A stretch of 64,000 nt of DNA from Lampropedia cohaerens (GTDB lineage Bacteria; Pseudomonadota; Gammaproteobacteria; Burkholderiales; Burkholderiaceae_C): contig NZ_LBNQ01000032.1 of the NCBI RefSeq assembly GCF_001005215.1, positions 1-64,000 of the forward strand, written 5' to 3'. The translations under genes and the position numbers were made by a program. Under the pieces are notes generated by a model. It was not told the origin of the DNA and searched no databases. It saw nothing but the letters and a program-made list of their open reading frames with translations. The stretch's first letter is position 1; each line of letters starts with the position of its first letter. Shown piece by piece: positions 15,939 to 25,046 of this stretch.

Positions 15939-17065
15939 GCTGCCACCTCCTCGGCAATACGGGCAAAGTAGGCGGCCACGAGGTGGTGGTAGCGCGGGTC
16001 GTCGAGCAGGAAGGCATCATGCCCGTGCGGCGCGTTGATCTTGGCGTAGGTCACGTCGCGGTGGTTGTCCAGCAGTGCCTTGACGATCTCCGCGCTGCGC
16101 GCCGGGGAAAACCGCCAGTCGGTCGTGAAGCTGATGATGAGAAACTTCGCCCGCGCGCCTGCCAGCGCCTGGCTGAGGTTGCCACCATGGGCACGGGCTG
16201 GATCGAAGTAGTCGAGCGCGCGGGTGATGAGCAGGTAGGTGTTGGCGTCGAAATAGCTGCTGAACTTGTCGGCCTGGTGGCGCAGATAGCTCTCGATCTG
16301 GAATTCGATATCCTGCGTGCTGTAGCGCAGGTCCAGCCCTTCGCGCAGCTGCCTGCCAAACTTCTGGTTCATCACATCATCCGAGAGATAGGTGATGTGC
16401 CCGATCATGCGCGCAATACGCAGCCCACGTGCTGGCACCACGCCGTGCTCGTAGAAATGCCCGCCATGGAAATCTGGATCGGTGACGATGGCGCGGCGCG
16501 CCACCTCGTTGAACGCGATGTTCTCTGCCGTCAGGTTGGGGGCGCTGGCGATCACCACCGCATGGCGCATGCGTTCCGGGTATTGCAGCGTCCATGACAG
16601 CGCCTGCATGCCGCCCAAGCTGCCGCCCATCACGGCTGCCAGGTGCTCAATACCCAACGCATCAAGCAAACGCGCCTGCGCATCCACCCAGTCTTCCACG
16701 GTGAGGACCGGAAAATCCGCGCCCCAGGCCTTGCCGGTGGCGGGATTGGTGTGCATCGGCCCGGTCGAGCCAAAGCACGAACCCAGGTTGTTGACACCAA
16801 TGACGAAGAAACGGTCCGTATCCACCGGCTTGCCGGGGCCGATCATGTTGTCCCACCAGCCTTCGCTTCTGGGTTGTCCCGCATAGACACCGGCCACGTG
16901 GTGCGAAGCGTTGAGCGCGTGGCAGACCAGCACAGCGTTGCTGCGCGAGGCATTGAGCTGGCCGTAGGTCTCATAGGCCAGGGTGTAGTTGCCAAGCCGA
17001 CCGCCGCTTCGCAACGGCAGGGGTTCGGCAAAATCCATGAACTGGGGCTGAGCGATCAAAGGCAT
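15935..17065 (-). CDS. metX: Homoserine O-acyltransferase MetX
   Basis: 376 residues from the ATG at 17065, giving [20 protein letters not shown]. It acylates homoserine with a succinyl or acetyl group, committing it to methionine. The alpha/beta hydrolase signs are the oxyanion-side [11 protein letters not shown], the nucleophile elbow [12 protein letters not shown] and the distal Asp/His ([16 protein letters not shown]). In proteobacterial MetX paired with MetW, succinyl-CoA is common, but I cannot set the donor from sequence here. A SAM-II riboswitch and terminator lie directly upstream. Confidence 0.96.
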   Translation of the reverse strand: MPLIAQPQFMDFAEPLPLRSGGRLGNYTLAYETYGQLNASRSNAVLVCHALNASHHVAGVYAGQPRSEGWWDNMIGPGKPVDTDRFFVIGVNNLGSCFGSTGPMHTNPATGKAWGADFPVLTVEDWVDAQARLLDALGIEHLAAVMGGSLGGMQALSWTLQYPERMRHAVVIASAPNLTAENIAFNEVARRAIVTDPDFHGGHFYEHGVVPARGLRIARMIGHITYLSDDVMNQKFGRQLREGLDLRYSTQDIEFQIESYLRHQADKFSSYFDANTYLLITRALDYFDPARAHGGNLSQALAGARAKFLIISFTTDWRFSPARSAEIVKALLDNHRDVTYAKINAPHGHDAFLLDDPRYHHLVAAYFARIAEEVAA

Positions 17066-17075
17066 GGCAGAAACG

Positions 17076-17107
17076 AAAAAAACCGGCTTGCTAAAAACAA
17101 GCCGGTT
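17076..17107 (-). terminator. Intrinsic terminator in the metX leader (riboswitch expression platform)
   Basis: On the minus strand a perfect 10-base stem (AACCGGCTTG pairing with CAAGCCGGTT) with a 7-base loop is followed by seven uridines. It ends about ten bases before the metX start and has no gene upstream to terminate, so it should act as a conditional terminator for metXW, controlled by the SAM-II aptamer just upstream. Confidence 0.85.
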
Positions 17108-17129
17108 GCGTTTGGCACATGTCGCAAGG

Positions 17130-17184
17130 CGCGTCTTTAGCAGTACTTGTAAAGCGCCCGCAAGCGTTGCAAATCGGCGCGTAA
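17130..17184 (-). promoter_or_regulatory. SAM-II riboswitch before metX-metW
   Basis: Read on the minus strand the segment contains GCGCC GATTTG, then CGCTTGCG, GGCGC, TTTACAAGTA and GCTAAAG in that order. These match the SAM-II (SAM-alpha) consensus elements GAUUUG, GCUUGC, the P1 closing strand, UUAAACAAGU and GCUAAA. GCGCC (17176-17180) pairs with GGCGC as P1, and the 3' GCTAAAG would form the pseudoknot. High S-adenosylmethionine should favour termination and shut off methionine synthesis. Confidence 0.82.
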
Positions 17185-17499
17185 GGCCGCAACTATACCA
17201 GCCCGCACGGAAGCCGGCACGGCCTTGCCGCACGATGGAGAAACAAATGGTTACCAAAAAGAGCGTGGCAAATCCGCCGAATTGGCGATTTCCCGAGGTT
17301 TCCCAAGGCTTTCGGTCATATCCGGATGCGGTTTTGTCAGTAATAATGGCCGCGGGTGCGCGAGAGGTGCTTCATGCCTTTCGTGTTGAACCCGAACCAA
17401 AGTATGCGGTGTTAGATGGTTTCGTGCGCAGTTCAGGGGATTTGCTCAATCGGCTCCGGGGCCCCATCGCTTGGGAAAATGTTTTGAAGGAGTCCCGCC

Positions 17500-17862
17500 A
17501 TGGGCAATAAGCTTTACGTTGGCAATCTGCCATATTCTGTTCGCGACAATGACCTGGAACAGGCGTTCAGCGAATTCGGCGCTGTCGTCAGCGCCAAGGT
17601 CATGATGGAGCGTGACACGGGCCGCTCCAAGGGTTTCGGCTTCGTCGAAATGGGTTCGGACGGTGAGGCACAGGACGCCATCAATGGTCTGAACGGCCAG
17701 TCGCTCGGCGGCCGCAACGTCGTCGTCAACGAGGCCCGCCCGCTGGAGCCCCGTCCGCCTCGCAGCGGCGGGTTCGGCGGTGGCCGTCGTGAAGGCGGCG
17801 GCGGTGGTTTCCGCAGCCCCTACGGCAATGGCCCCCGCGGCGGTCACGACAACAGCTATTGA
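17500..17862 (+). CDS. Glycine-rich RRM-type RNA-binding protein
   Basis: 120 residues. One RNA recognition motif (about 3-80) with RNP2 KLYVGNLPYS and RNP1 RSKGFGFVEM, then an arginine/glycine-rich tail (about 85-120, GGFGGGRREGGGGG). This is the small cold-inducible RNA-binding family common in betaproteobacteria and cyanobacteria; it probably acts as an RNA chaperone. GAAGGAG precedes the ATG. A leader of more than 200 bases with less typical composition lies upstream, and a clear terminator follows. Confidence 0.93.
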   Translation: MGNKLYVGNLPYSVRDNDLEQAFSEFGAVVSAKVMMERDTGRSKGFGFVEMGSDGEAQDAINGLNGQSLGGRNVVVNEARPLEPRPPRSGGFGGGRREGGGGGFRSPYGNGPRGGHDNSY

Positions 17863-17901
17863 TAAGCGTTAATGGCAGGCGTGCACTGCCATACAGGACA
17901 A

Positions 17902-17924
17902 AACCGGCTTCTGGCCGGTTTTTT
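17902..17924 (+). terminator. Intrinsic terminator of the RRM gene
   Basis: AACCGGC and GCCGGTT form a 7-base stem around a 5-base loop, followed by a run of T (TTTT after the stem, six T in all), about 40 bases after the stop codon. Confidence 0.85.
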
Positions 17925-18082
17925 CATGGCCTGTTACGCGGCCAGGGTCGTCAGACCCACCATCCACCCGCAGGGCGATCTGGCCAATCGCATCCTGTCA
18001 TGGCGCGCACCCGCAATCTCGTCTTCAACCTGTTCACGCTCTTCTCATGCGTTGCGCAGCCAGGCACACCTGCGCAGAAGGC

Positions 18083-19213
18083 TCAAAGCGTGTGCGTACG
18101 ATCGCCTGCGCTGAATCCGAGCGGCTCCCAGAACGGTCCGGTGCCCAGCATCATCACCTTGAACAACTCGCCCATCTCGTGCTCGTGCAGCAGCCTGGCA
18201 GCCATCGCGCGCTGCGCCAGCGTAGCCGCATCCAGCAGGGGCTGGATGCCGCAGTTGATCAGAAAGCGCGCCTGTGACGTGTAGCCCAACACCTCCAGAC
18301 CTGCCTCCTGCGCGGCCACGGCGATGCCGGTGAAGTTGACATGGCTGGTGATGTCCTTCTCGCCGATCTGCGTCAGCACATCATCATCCACGCGGTGCTG
18401 GTGGTGTGCCACCAGCGTGCCCATGTTGCGCTGCGGGTGGTAGTACTCCCGCTCGCCAAAGCCGTAGTCGATCCACAGTGCCGCGCCACGCCGCAACCGC
18501 TCAGCGGTGGTGCGGATGAAGGCCTCGGCCCATGGATGGATCTCCGTGACATACCCCTGCTGCGGCGCCAGCGGCAGGTCTACGGGAGGCCTCAGTGCAG
18601 TCGGCCGATCGTGCCAGACCAGTTGTTGCTGCGCATCCAAGGCCACGCCGCGCTCGTGCCACTGACCGTCCTGAAAGGCCAGCAGCTTGACCGGCATGGC
18701 ATCGAGCACTTCATTGCCCAGCAGCACGCCTTCAAGACAATCGGGCAGTTCGCTGAGCCACTCGATCTTGCCCGCATGGGCCTGCAGCCGCTCGGCCTGG
18801 CGCGCACGCAAGGTGTGCGAAACGTCGACGATGCAGTAACGGCGCACCTGCTCACCCAGCGTATCCAGCACGTCACGCGCCAGCGTACCGTTGCCCGCAC
18901 CGAATTCGAACACCGTATCGCAGCCGTAGTGGTCCAGTGCCTGCGCGATCTGCCGGGCCAGCGTCCGGCCAAACAACGCCGACAGCTCCGGCGCCGTGAC
19001 GAAATCGCTGCCCTCGGACGCGTCACCGCGTGCCGGCATGCGGCCGATCTTGCGACGCGCGTGGCTGTAGTACCCCAGACCCGGTGCGTACAGCGCCATC
19101 TGCATGAAGGCATCAAACGGCAGCCAGCCGCCACCTGCGGCGATGGCGCTGTGCAGTTGCGCGGTCAGCGCCGCGGTTACACTTTCAGGCTGTTCATCGA
19201 AGGCTTGGTGCAT
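18083..19213 (-). CDS. MidA/NDUFAF7-like SAM-dependent methyltransferase
   Basis: 376 residues from the ATG at 19213. The family (COG1565, formerly DUF185) is recognised by PFDAFMQMALYAPGLGYYSHARRKIG, FVTAPELSALFGRTLARQI, the SAM-binding FEFGAGNGTLARDVL, and LIDYGFGEREYYHP-like WIDYGFGE. The human homologue dimethylates an arginine of the complex I subunit NDUFS2; in bacteria the target is not established. It is divergent from the folM-like gene with 47 bases between the starts. Confidence 0.85.
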   Translation of the reverse strand: MHQAFDEQPESVTAALTAQLHSAIAAGGGWLPFDAFMQMALYAPGLGYYSHARRKIGRMPARGDASEGSDFVTAPELSALFGRTLARQIAQALDHYGCDTVFEFGAGNGTLARDVLDTLGEQVRRYCIVDVSHTLRARQAERLQAHAGKIEWLSELPDCLEGVLLGNEVLDAMPVKLLAFQDGQWHERGVALDAQQQLVWHDRPTALRPPVDLPLAPQQGYVTEIHPWAEAFIRTTAERLRRGAALWIDYGFGEREYYHPQRNMGTLVAHHQHRVDDDVLTQIGEKDITSHVNFTGIAVAAQEAGLEVLGYTSQARFLINCGIQPLLDAATLAQRAMAARLLHEHEMGELFKVMMLGTGPFWEPLGFSAGDRTHTL

Positions 19214-19260
19214 GGCGTGATTGTCGCAGCACCGGTCTGCCGTTCCACAGATGTTTTCGC

Positions 19261-20064
19261 ATGACCGCCTTGCCTGACACCGATGCCAACGCGCGCCCCA
19301 CCGTCCTGGTGACGGGCGCCGGGCTGCGCCTTGGCCGCGCCATTGCGCAGCATCTGGCAGGCAATGGGTGGAACGTTGCCGTGCACTACCGCTATTCGCG
19401 CCAGGCAGCGGACGAAACCGCGCGCGCCTGTATGGCTGCCGGCGTGGCGGCGCACGCATTTGCCGCCGACTTCGACGACGAGGCGCAGACCAGGGCACTG
19501 GTGCCCACCGTTCTGGCGCACTTTGGCCAGCTGGATGCGGTGGTCAACAGCGCCTCGCTGTTTCGCTACGACGATGCGGCCAGCTTCAGCTACGCCAGCG
19601 CCGAGGCGCATCTGCGCGCCAACGTGGCCGCGCCGCTGCTGCTGGCGCAGGCACTGCATGCCCATCTGCGTGAGCGGCAGGCGCTGTGCGATGCGCCCTG
19701 CCAGGGCGCCGTGGTGAACCTGCTGGATCAGAAGCTCTGGAACCAGAACCCGGACTTTCTCAGCTACACCCTCTCGAAGGCCGCGCTCGAAGCGGCCGGC
19801 ACCGCGTTGGCGATGGCACTGGCGCCGCTGGTGCGAGTGGTAGGCGTAGCCCCTGGGCTGACCCTGACCAGCGAGTACCTGGATGCGGAGACGTTCGAGC
19901 GCCTGCACCGCCTCAGTCCGCTGCAACGCTCGTCCACCCCCGAGGATGTGGCGGCGGCCGTGCATTTTGCCCTGACCAACCGCGCGATGACTGGCACGAC
20001 CTTGCTGGTCGATGGTGGCCAGCACCTGCTGCGCCTGCCGCGGGATTTCTCGATGATGCGGTGA
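19261..20064 (+). CDS. FolM/pteridine reductase-like short-chain dehydrogenase
   Basis: 267 residues. The cofactor motif TGAGLRLGRAIA near the amino terminus has the arginine-containing form typical of pteridine reductases, which prefer NADPH. NSAS replaces the usual NNAG, and the catalytic tyrosine and lysine are in YTLSKAALE. It probably reduces dihydrofolate or dihydrobiopterin-like pterins. The next gene is folB, only about 45 bases away, which supports a pterin/folate role. Confidence 0.82.
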   Translation: MTALPDTDANARPTVLVTGAGLRLGRAIAQHLAGNGWNVAVHYRYSRQAADETARACMAAGVAAHAFAADFDDEAQTRALVPTVLAHFGQLDAVVNSASLFRYDDAASFSYASAEAHLRANVAAPLLLAQALHAHLRERQALCDAPCQGAVVNLLDQKLWNQNPDFLSYTLSKAALEAAGTALAMALAPLVRVVGVAPGLTLTSEYLDAETFERLHRLSPLQRSSTPEDVAAAVHFALTNRAMTGTTLLVDGGQHLLRLPRDFSMMR

Positions 20065-20110
20065 CCTGACTGGCGCCATGGCCCCACCCTTTCCCTGTCC
20101 GATATTTGCC

Positions 20111-20482
20111 ATGACACACACCAAAGGCGCACAAACGCTGACATTGACCGGCCTGCGCTTTGATGCCAACTTGGGCATCCTCGCGCACGAGCGTGGCCAC
20201 CCGCAACCCATCCAGGTCGATGCCGAGCTGCATCAGGGCACGCAGCCATTGCTGCCTGCCGATGACGACATCCACAGCGTGCTGGATTACCGCAAGGTGC
20301 GCCAGATCATCATTGATGAATGCACGGCCGAACACATCAATTTGCTGGAGACGCTGATCGGCCGGGTGTCGCACCGCCTGATGCAGCTGCCCGGCGTGAT
20401 CGGCGTGCGCGTGCGCATTGCCAAGCTGGCAATCTTTGATGATTGCGAGGTGGCCATCCGCATGGAGACGGGACAGTGGTGA
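20111..20482 (+). CDS. folB: Dihydroneopterin aldolase FolB-like
   Basis: 123 residues from the ATG at 20111. FolB cleaves 7,8-dihydroneopterin in folate synthesis. Visible signs are LTLTGLRFDANLGILAHERG, where family members have the pterin-binding glutamate, the VLDYRKVRQ segment and ETLIGRVSHRLM. The lysine position near the end (AKLAIFDDCEVA) also fits. An alternative, FolX-like epimerase, shares the fold. It follows the FolM-like gene and is probably cotranscribed. Confidence 0.85.
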   Translation: MTHTKGAQTLTLTGLRFDANLGILAHERGHPQPIQVDAELHQGTQPLLPADDDIHSVLDYRKVRQIIIDECTAEHINLLETLIGRVSHRLMQLPGVIGVRVRIAKLAIFDDCEVAIRMETGQW

Positions 20483-20521
20483 GCCCGCAGCGTCGGTGCA
20501 GGTCGACACCGCACAGCGCAA

Positions 20522-21691
20522 TCAGGCCTGCGTGAGGTGGCCAGCCAGCAGCTTGCGAAACGGCCAGAACCCCTGGCTCACGCGCAGTGCGCCATCGCGC
20601 AGCAACTGCACGGGCGCGCGGTCATCTGTGTAGAGCTGCGCAATGGCGTTGGTGGCCTTGTACAACGGCCAAGTGGCAGCGCGGTGCCCGCGCGCATAGG
20701 CGGCCAGACAGGCCGGATCAGCCACGTCGCGGTTGCGGCGCTTGGCCAGCCAGAGCTGTTCGGCCAGGCGCTGCTGGCTCTGCAGGCCAAAATTGAAACC
20801 GTGCGCGGTGATGGGGTGCATGCCAACGGCCGCATCGCCAACCAGCGCAAAGCGCGGCGCCACGAACCGGCGCGCATACACGGCCACCAGCGGATAGGTG
20901 TGCGGCGTGCCTTGCTTGTGCATGGCGCCGAGACGATGGTCGAACCGGCGCGTAATGTCGGCGGAAAAGGCCGCGTCATCCAGTTGCAGCAGGGTCCGCA
21001 TTGCGTGGGGCGGCAACGTCAGGACCACGTTGCTCATGGGGCCGTTGAGCGGCAGCAAAGCCTTGGTCTGACCAACGTCGAACCACTGCCAGGCAACATG
21101 CCCATGGGGCTTTTCATGCGCAAAGCGGCACACCAACATGCTGCGGGCGAAGTCGTGGCTGTCGGCGGCAATGCCCATCATGCGCCGCGTTTCGGAAAAA
21201 CGGCTGTCTGCCGCCACCACCAGCCGCGCAGTCACGCTGCCACCGTCGGAGAGCTGCAGCCGGTGCGCCGTCTCGCCGGGCTCAATGGCCGTCACGGCCA
21301 CGTCGCCAAGTAGCGTCACGTCCTGGCGCTGCTGCACAGCCTCGAACAAGGCCTTGCGGATCAGATGGTTGGGAACAAAGTAGCCCAGTTGGTCCACCCC
21401 TGCAGTACGCGCATCGATGCGCAGCGCATAGCGCGACGCGCCGTTGAGCACCTGTGCATCGCGCAGCGCAGAGATCTGCGTGGCGTCAATGCGCTGCCAC
21501 GCCCCAAGCTGCTCCAGAATGCGCCGCGAAGCGTGCGTCAGCGCAATCTCGCGTCCGTCGAAAGCAGGCTCGGCCAGCGCCGTGCGCTGCTGGCGATCGA
21601 TCAATGCGATGGAATAGCCACTGCCCTGCATGGACTGGGCAAAGGCCAGCCCGGCCGGGCCGGCTCCAACGATGGCGATGTCTACTTGCAT
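20522..21691 (-). CDS. UbiH/UbiM-type FAD-dependent ubiquinone-pathway hydroxylase
   Basis: 389 residues. The dinucleotide fold is VDIAIVGAGPAGLAFA at the start, the second FAD motif is APRFALVGDAAVGMHPITAHGFNFGL, and the family's FDGREIALTHAS and PNHLIRKALFE are present. The protein hydroxylates the ring of a ubiquinone precursor at the membrane. The sequence is nearest in my judgement to UbiM, which can act on several ring positions, but UbiH or UbiF cannot be excluded. No other ubi gene is adjacent. Confidence 0.8.
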   Translation of the reverse strand: MQVDIAIVGAGPAGLAFAQSMQGSGYSIALIDRQQRTALAEPAFDGREIALTHASRRILEQLGAWQRIDATQISALRDAQVLNGASRYALRIDARTAGVDQLGYFVPNHLIRKALFEAVQQRQDVTLLGDVAVTAIEPGETAHRLQLSDGGSVTARLVVAADSRFSETRRMMGIAADSHDFARSMLVCRFAHEKPHGHVAWQWFDVGQTKALLPLNGPMSNVVLTLPPHAMRTLLQLDDAAFSADITRRFDHRLGAMHKQGTPHTYPLVAVYARRFVAPRFALVGDAAVGMHPITAHGFNFGLQSQQRLAEQLWLAKRRNRDVADPACLAAYARGHRAATWPLYKATNAIAQLYTDDRAPVQLLRDGALRVSQGFWPFRKLLAGHLTQA

Positions 21692-21826
21692 GGGAGGCCT
21701 CCGTGGCTGAGAACGAAAAGTAATGGCGGGCGCTGCTGCGCCCGTCGCTACACGGGCAGCCCATCATAGCCGCGCTGGCGCCTGCCCCGTGTGCGCAGGC
21801 ACCTACAGGCCGCCCCTGCTCCTCGC

Positions 21827-22552
21827 TTACTCGTCCTGCGGATTGGCCAGCAGCGCCTTGTAAATCACCGCACCAATTGCGGCGCCAACCAACGGCGCCA
21901 CCCAGAACAGCCACAGCTGACCAAGCGCGGCTGTTTCGGCAAACAGCGCCACGCCCGTGCTGCGCGCCGGGTTGACCGAAGTATTGGTCACGGGAATGGA
22001 GATCAGGTGGATCAGCGTCAGCGTCAGGCCAATGGCCATGCCGGCAAAGCCGGGCGCCGCGCGGCGCGCGGTCGCACCCAGGATGACGATCAGGAACACC
22101 GCCGTCAGCACCACTTCGATCACCAACGCCGCTACCATCCCGTAACCGCCCGGCGAGAGCTCACCGAAGCCATTGGTGGCAAAGCCGCCGACGCTTGCGC
22201 CATTGCCCGTGGCGACCACGTACAGCACCGCTGCCGCCGCAATCGCACCAAGCACCTGGGCGATGACATAGCCAGGCAACTCCGCAAACGAGAAGCGGCC
22301 TCCCACGGCCAGCCCAAGCGAGACCGCGGGATTGAAGTGCCCGCCGGAAATCGGCCCGAGGGCGTACGCGCCCGTCAGCACCGTCAGCCCAAAGGCCAGT
22401 GATACGCCGAGAAAACCGATGCCCAGTCCGGTATCAGCACCGCCCGCCATGAACTTTGCAGCTAGCACCGCGCTGCCGCAGCCGCCAAGCACCAGCCAGA
22501 ATGTGCCGATGAACTCGGCCACCAGCTTCTTGGATGTGCTGTATGTTGCCAT
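21827..22552 (-). CDS. aqpZ: Aquaporin Z
   Basis: 241 residues from the ATG at 22552, which has AAGGAG seven to eight bases before it; the frame is open farther upstream without a ribosome site. Six membrane helices and two half-helices carry the NPA motifs at 74-76 and 194-196, and R197 forms the selectivity filter. [13 protein letters not shown] and [12 protein letters not shown] are characteristic of water-selective AqpZ rather than GlpF. Monocistronic, between the ubiquinone hydroxylase and htpG. Confidence 0.95.
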   Translation of the reverse strand: MATYSTSKKLVAEFIGTFWLVLGGCGSAVLAAKFMAGGADTGLGIGFLGVSLAFGLTVLTGAYALGPISGGHFNPAVSLGLAVGGRFSFAELPGYVIAQVLGAIAAAAVLYVVATGNGASVGGFATNGFGELSPGGYGMVAALVIEVVLTAVFLIVILGATARRAAPGFAGMAIGLTLTLIHLISIPVTNTSVNPARSTGVALFAETAALGQLWLFWVAPLVGAAIGAVIYKALLANPQDE

Positions 22553-22660
22553 TTCCTCACTCCTTATTGAATCAACCAAAAATCTAAGCAGCGCAGGCGC
22601 TGCGTCCTTCACGTCCGCGATCATGCACCATTTGCCACGCATTTGATGCACGCCTGCGCC

Positions 22661-22667
22661 CTTGAAA
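22661..22667 (+). promoter_or_regulatory. Possible sigma-32 -35 element before htpG
   Basis: CTTGAAA matches the heat-shock sigma factor -35 consensus and lies 78 bases before the htpG start. The -10 partner (consensus CCCCAT) is not clear; CTATCT or CCTATC about 15-20 bases downstream are candidates. Confidence 0.45.
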
Positions 22668-22744
22668 GTTGAACAAAAGCAACTATCTCTGCCTATCGCG
22701 GGAAATATGCTTCTCCATCCACGTTTTTCATCACTATTTCATCC

Positions 22745-24745
22745 ATGAGCACCCAAAAACACGCTTTCCAGGCCGAAGTCGCCCAGGTCCTGCACCTGGT
22801 CACGCATTCGCTGTACTCCAATCCGGAGATCTTCCTGCGCGAGCTGGTCTCCAATGCCGCCGATGCCTGCGACAAGCTGCGCTTTGAAGCCCTCAACAAT
22901 CCGGCGCTCTATGAGGATGCACCGGATCTGCGCGTGCGCATCAGCTTCGATGCCGACGCCAAGACCCTGACCATCGAGGACAACGGCATCGGCATGAGCC
23001 AGGAGGAAGCCATCGCCAACCTGGGCACCATCGCCAAGAGCGGCACACGCGAATTCACCAGTCGCCTCACCGGCGACCAGAAGGCCGATGCCCAGCTGAT
23101 CGGCCAGTTTGGTGTGGGCTTTTACTCAGCCTTCATCGTGGCCGACAAGGTCATCGTCGAGACCCGCCGCGCCGGCCTGCCCGCCAGCGAGGGCGTGCGC
23201 TGGATCAGCCAGGGCACGGGTGACTTCGAGGTCGAGCCGATCGAGCACGCCGAGCGCGGCACGCGCATCACGCTGCACCTGCAAGGCGATGCGGCTGAGC
23301 AGTTCCTCAACGGCTGGAAGCTCAAGTCCATCATCAACAAGTATTCCGACCACATCAGTCTGCCGGTGCAGATGGAAAAGGAGGAATGGAAGGATGGCGA
23401 AAAGGAAGGCGAGCCAGGCCGCATGGTCAAGACCGGCGAGTGGGAAACCATCAACCAGGCCAGCGCGCTATGGACACGCCCGAAGAAGGACATCACTGAC
23501 GAGCAGTACATCGCCTTCTACCAGCACCTGAGCCACGATTTCGCGCCGCCGCTGGCGTGGAGCCACAACAAGGTCGAGGGCAGTACCGAGTACACCCAGC
23601 TGCTGTACATCCCTTCCAAGGCGCCGCATGATCTGTGGAACCGCGACAAGAAGGCCGGCATCAAGCTCTACGTCAAGCGCGTCTTCATCATGGACGAGGC
23701 CGAGGCGCTGCTGCCGTCCTACCTGCGCTTTGTCTTTGGCGTGCTCGACTCGGCTGACCTGCCCCTCAACGTCAGCCGCGAACTGCTGCAGGAAAGCCGT
23801 GACGTGCGCGCCATCCGCGACGGCAACACCCGGCGCGTGCTCGGCATGCTCGAAGCCATGGCGCAGGCTGCCAGCGCGAAGCCGACCGATGCAGACGTGA
23901 CGGACGTCACCGACAAGAGCGACGCGAGCAAGACCGAGGGCGCGCAGGCCAATGCGATCCCGGAGGAAGAGAAGTACGCACGCTTTTACGCCGAGTTCGG
24001 CGCCGTGCTCAAGGAAGGGCTGGGCGAGGACTTCGCCAACCGCGACCGCATCGCCAAGTTGCTGCGCTATGCCTCCACGGCCAGCGACACGGTCAGCGTC
24101 AGCCTGGCCGACTACAAGGCGCGCATGAAGGAAGGCCAGAAGGCCATCTACTACATCACGGCCGACAACCTCGCCGCAGCCAAGAGCAGCCCACAGCTGG
24201 AGCTGTTCAGGAAGAAGGGCATCGAGGTGCTGTTCATGACCGACCGTGTCGACGAGTGGGCCATGGGCTTTCTGCACGAGTTCGATGGCACGCCGCTGCA
24301 GTCCATCGCCAAGGGTGCGGTCGATCTGGGTGATCTGCAGGACGAAGAAGAACGCAAGGCCGCCGAGGAAGCCGCCGCGCAGTTCAAGCCCGTACTGGAA
24401 AAACTCAAGCAGGTGCTCAAGGACGAAGCCGAGGACGTGCGCGTGACCACGCGCCTGGTGGACTCCCCCGCCTGCCTGGTCGTCAAGGACGGCCAGCTCA
24501 GCAACCAGATGGCGCGCCTGCTGCGTCAGGCCGGCCAGCCCGTGCCGGAGATGAAACCGGTGCTGGAAGTCAACCCCGCACACCCACTGGTCACAAAGCT
24601 GCAGGACCAGGCCGACACGCAGTTCGAGGAGCTCGCACACATCCTGTTCGACCAGGCCGTGCTGGCCGAAGGCGGCCTGCCGCGCGATCCGGCCGCCTAC
24701 GTGCGCCGCGTCAATAACGTGCTGACTGGCAACGCCGCAGCCTGA
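22745..24745 (+). CDS. htpG: Molecular chaperone HtpG (Hsp90)
   Basis: 666 residues, about 40 longer than E. coli HtpG. The ATPase domain shows [20 protein letters not shown] and [11 protein letters not shown]. The middle domain includes [15 protein letters not shown] with the catalytic arginine, followed by the dimerisation domain. The extra length is an acidic, alanine-rich stretch (about residues 375-405, [15 protein letters not shown]) between helices, probably a flexible loop. A sigma-32-like element lies upstream and co-chaperone genes downstream. Confidence 0.97.
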   Translation: MSTQKHAFQAEVAQVLHLVTHSLYSNPEIFLRELVSNAADACDKLRFEALNNPALYEDAPDLRVRISFDADAKTLTIEDNGIGMSQEEAIANLGTIAKSGTREFTSRLTGDQKADAQLIGQFGVGFYSAFIVADKVIVETRRAGLPASEGVRWISQGTGDFEVEPIEHAERGTRITLHLQGDAAEQFLNGWKLKSIINKYSDHISLPVQMEKEEWKDGEKEGEPGRMVKTGEWETINQASALWTRPKKDITDEQYIAFYQHLSHDFAPPLAWSHNKVEGSTEYTQLLYIPSKAPHDLWNRDKKAGIKLYVKRVFIMDEAEALLPSYLRFVFGVLDSADLPLNVSRELLQESRDVRAIRDGNTRRVLGMLEAMAQAASAKPTDADVTDVTDKSDASKTEGAQANAIPEEEKYARFYAEFGAVLKEGLGEDFANRDRIAKLLRYASTASDTVSVSLADYKARMKEGQKAIYYITADNLAAAKSSPQLELFRKKGIEVLFMTDRVDEWAMGFLHEFDGTPLQSIAKGAVDLGDLQDEEERKAAEEAAAQFKPVLEKLKQVLKDEAEDVRVTTRLVDSPACLVVKDGQLSNQMARLLRQAGQPVPEMKPVLEVNPAHPLVTKLQDQADTQFEELAHILFDQAVLAEGGLPRDPAAYVRRVNNVLTGNAAA

Positions 24746-24860
24746 CACCAGAAGGCCGCTGGCAGGCGACAGGCGCGGGACCGGCTGCACGTACTGGCGC
24801 TACCGCACCTGGCCGGCCTTGCCGGTTGACCAGTGGTGTTGCAGAACGCACCGTCAGCCC

Positions 24861-24898
24861 CTATCTGCAGGACATCCATTCGGCAGGCCTGCAGATAG
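24861..24898. repeat. Perfect 11-base inverted repeat between htpG and cbpA
   Basis: CTATCTGCAGG at 24861-24871 and CCTGCAGATAG at 24888-24898 are exact complements, separated by 16 bases. There is no T run on either side, so it is not an obvious terminator. The rest of the 24746-25046 gap holds a second, longer inverted repeat and no gene. Confidence 0.6.
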
Positions 24899-24967
24899 CC
24901 TCCGCGGATCCCGCCCCGGCAGCGTGTAGGAGACCATGGCCCTACCTACAATGGCCCGGAACCGGTC

Positions 24968-25015
24968 GCGGCCCTTGTCACGCAGGCAGCGAGGCGCCAC
25001 AGTGACAAGGGCCGC
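24968..25015. repeat. Perfect 14-base inverted repeat in the cbpA leader
   Basis: GCGGCCCTTGTCAC at 24968-24981 is the exact complement of GTGACAAGGGCCGC at 25002-25015, with 20 bases between. It ends about 20 bases before the cbpA ribosome site. As DNA it could be an operator; as RNA a stable hairpin near the start. It does not match the CIRCE heat-shock operator. Confidence 0.65.
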
Positions 25016-25046
25016 CAGGTTCCCGCCTTTTTCCAGTGAGGACCGC

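Noticed and set aside
17235-17510. Open frame in the leader of the RRM gene, overlapping its start
   Set aside because: Codon use is unlike the neighbours, it contains the RRM ribosome site, and the protein resembles nothing known. A long untranslated leader is more likely, but a small peptide cannot be excluded.
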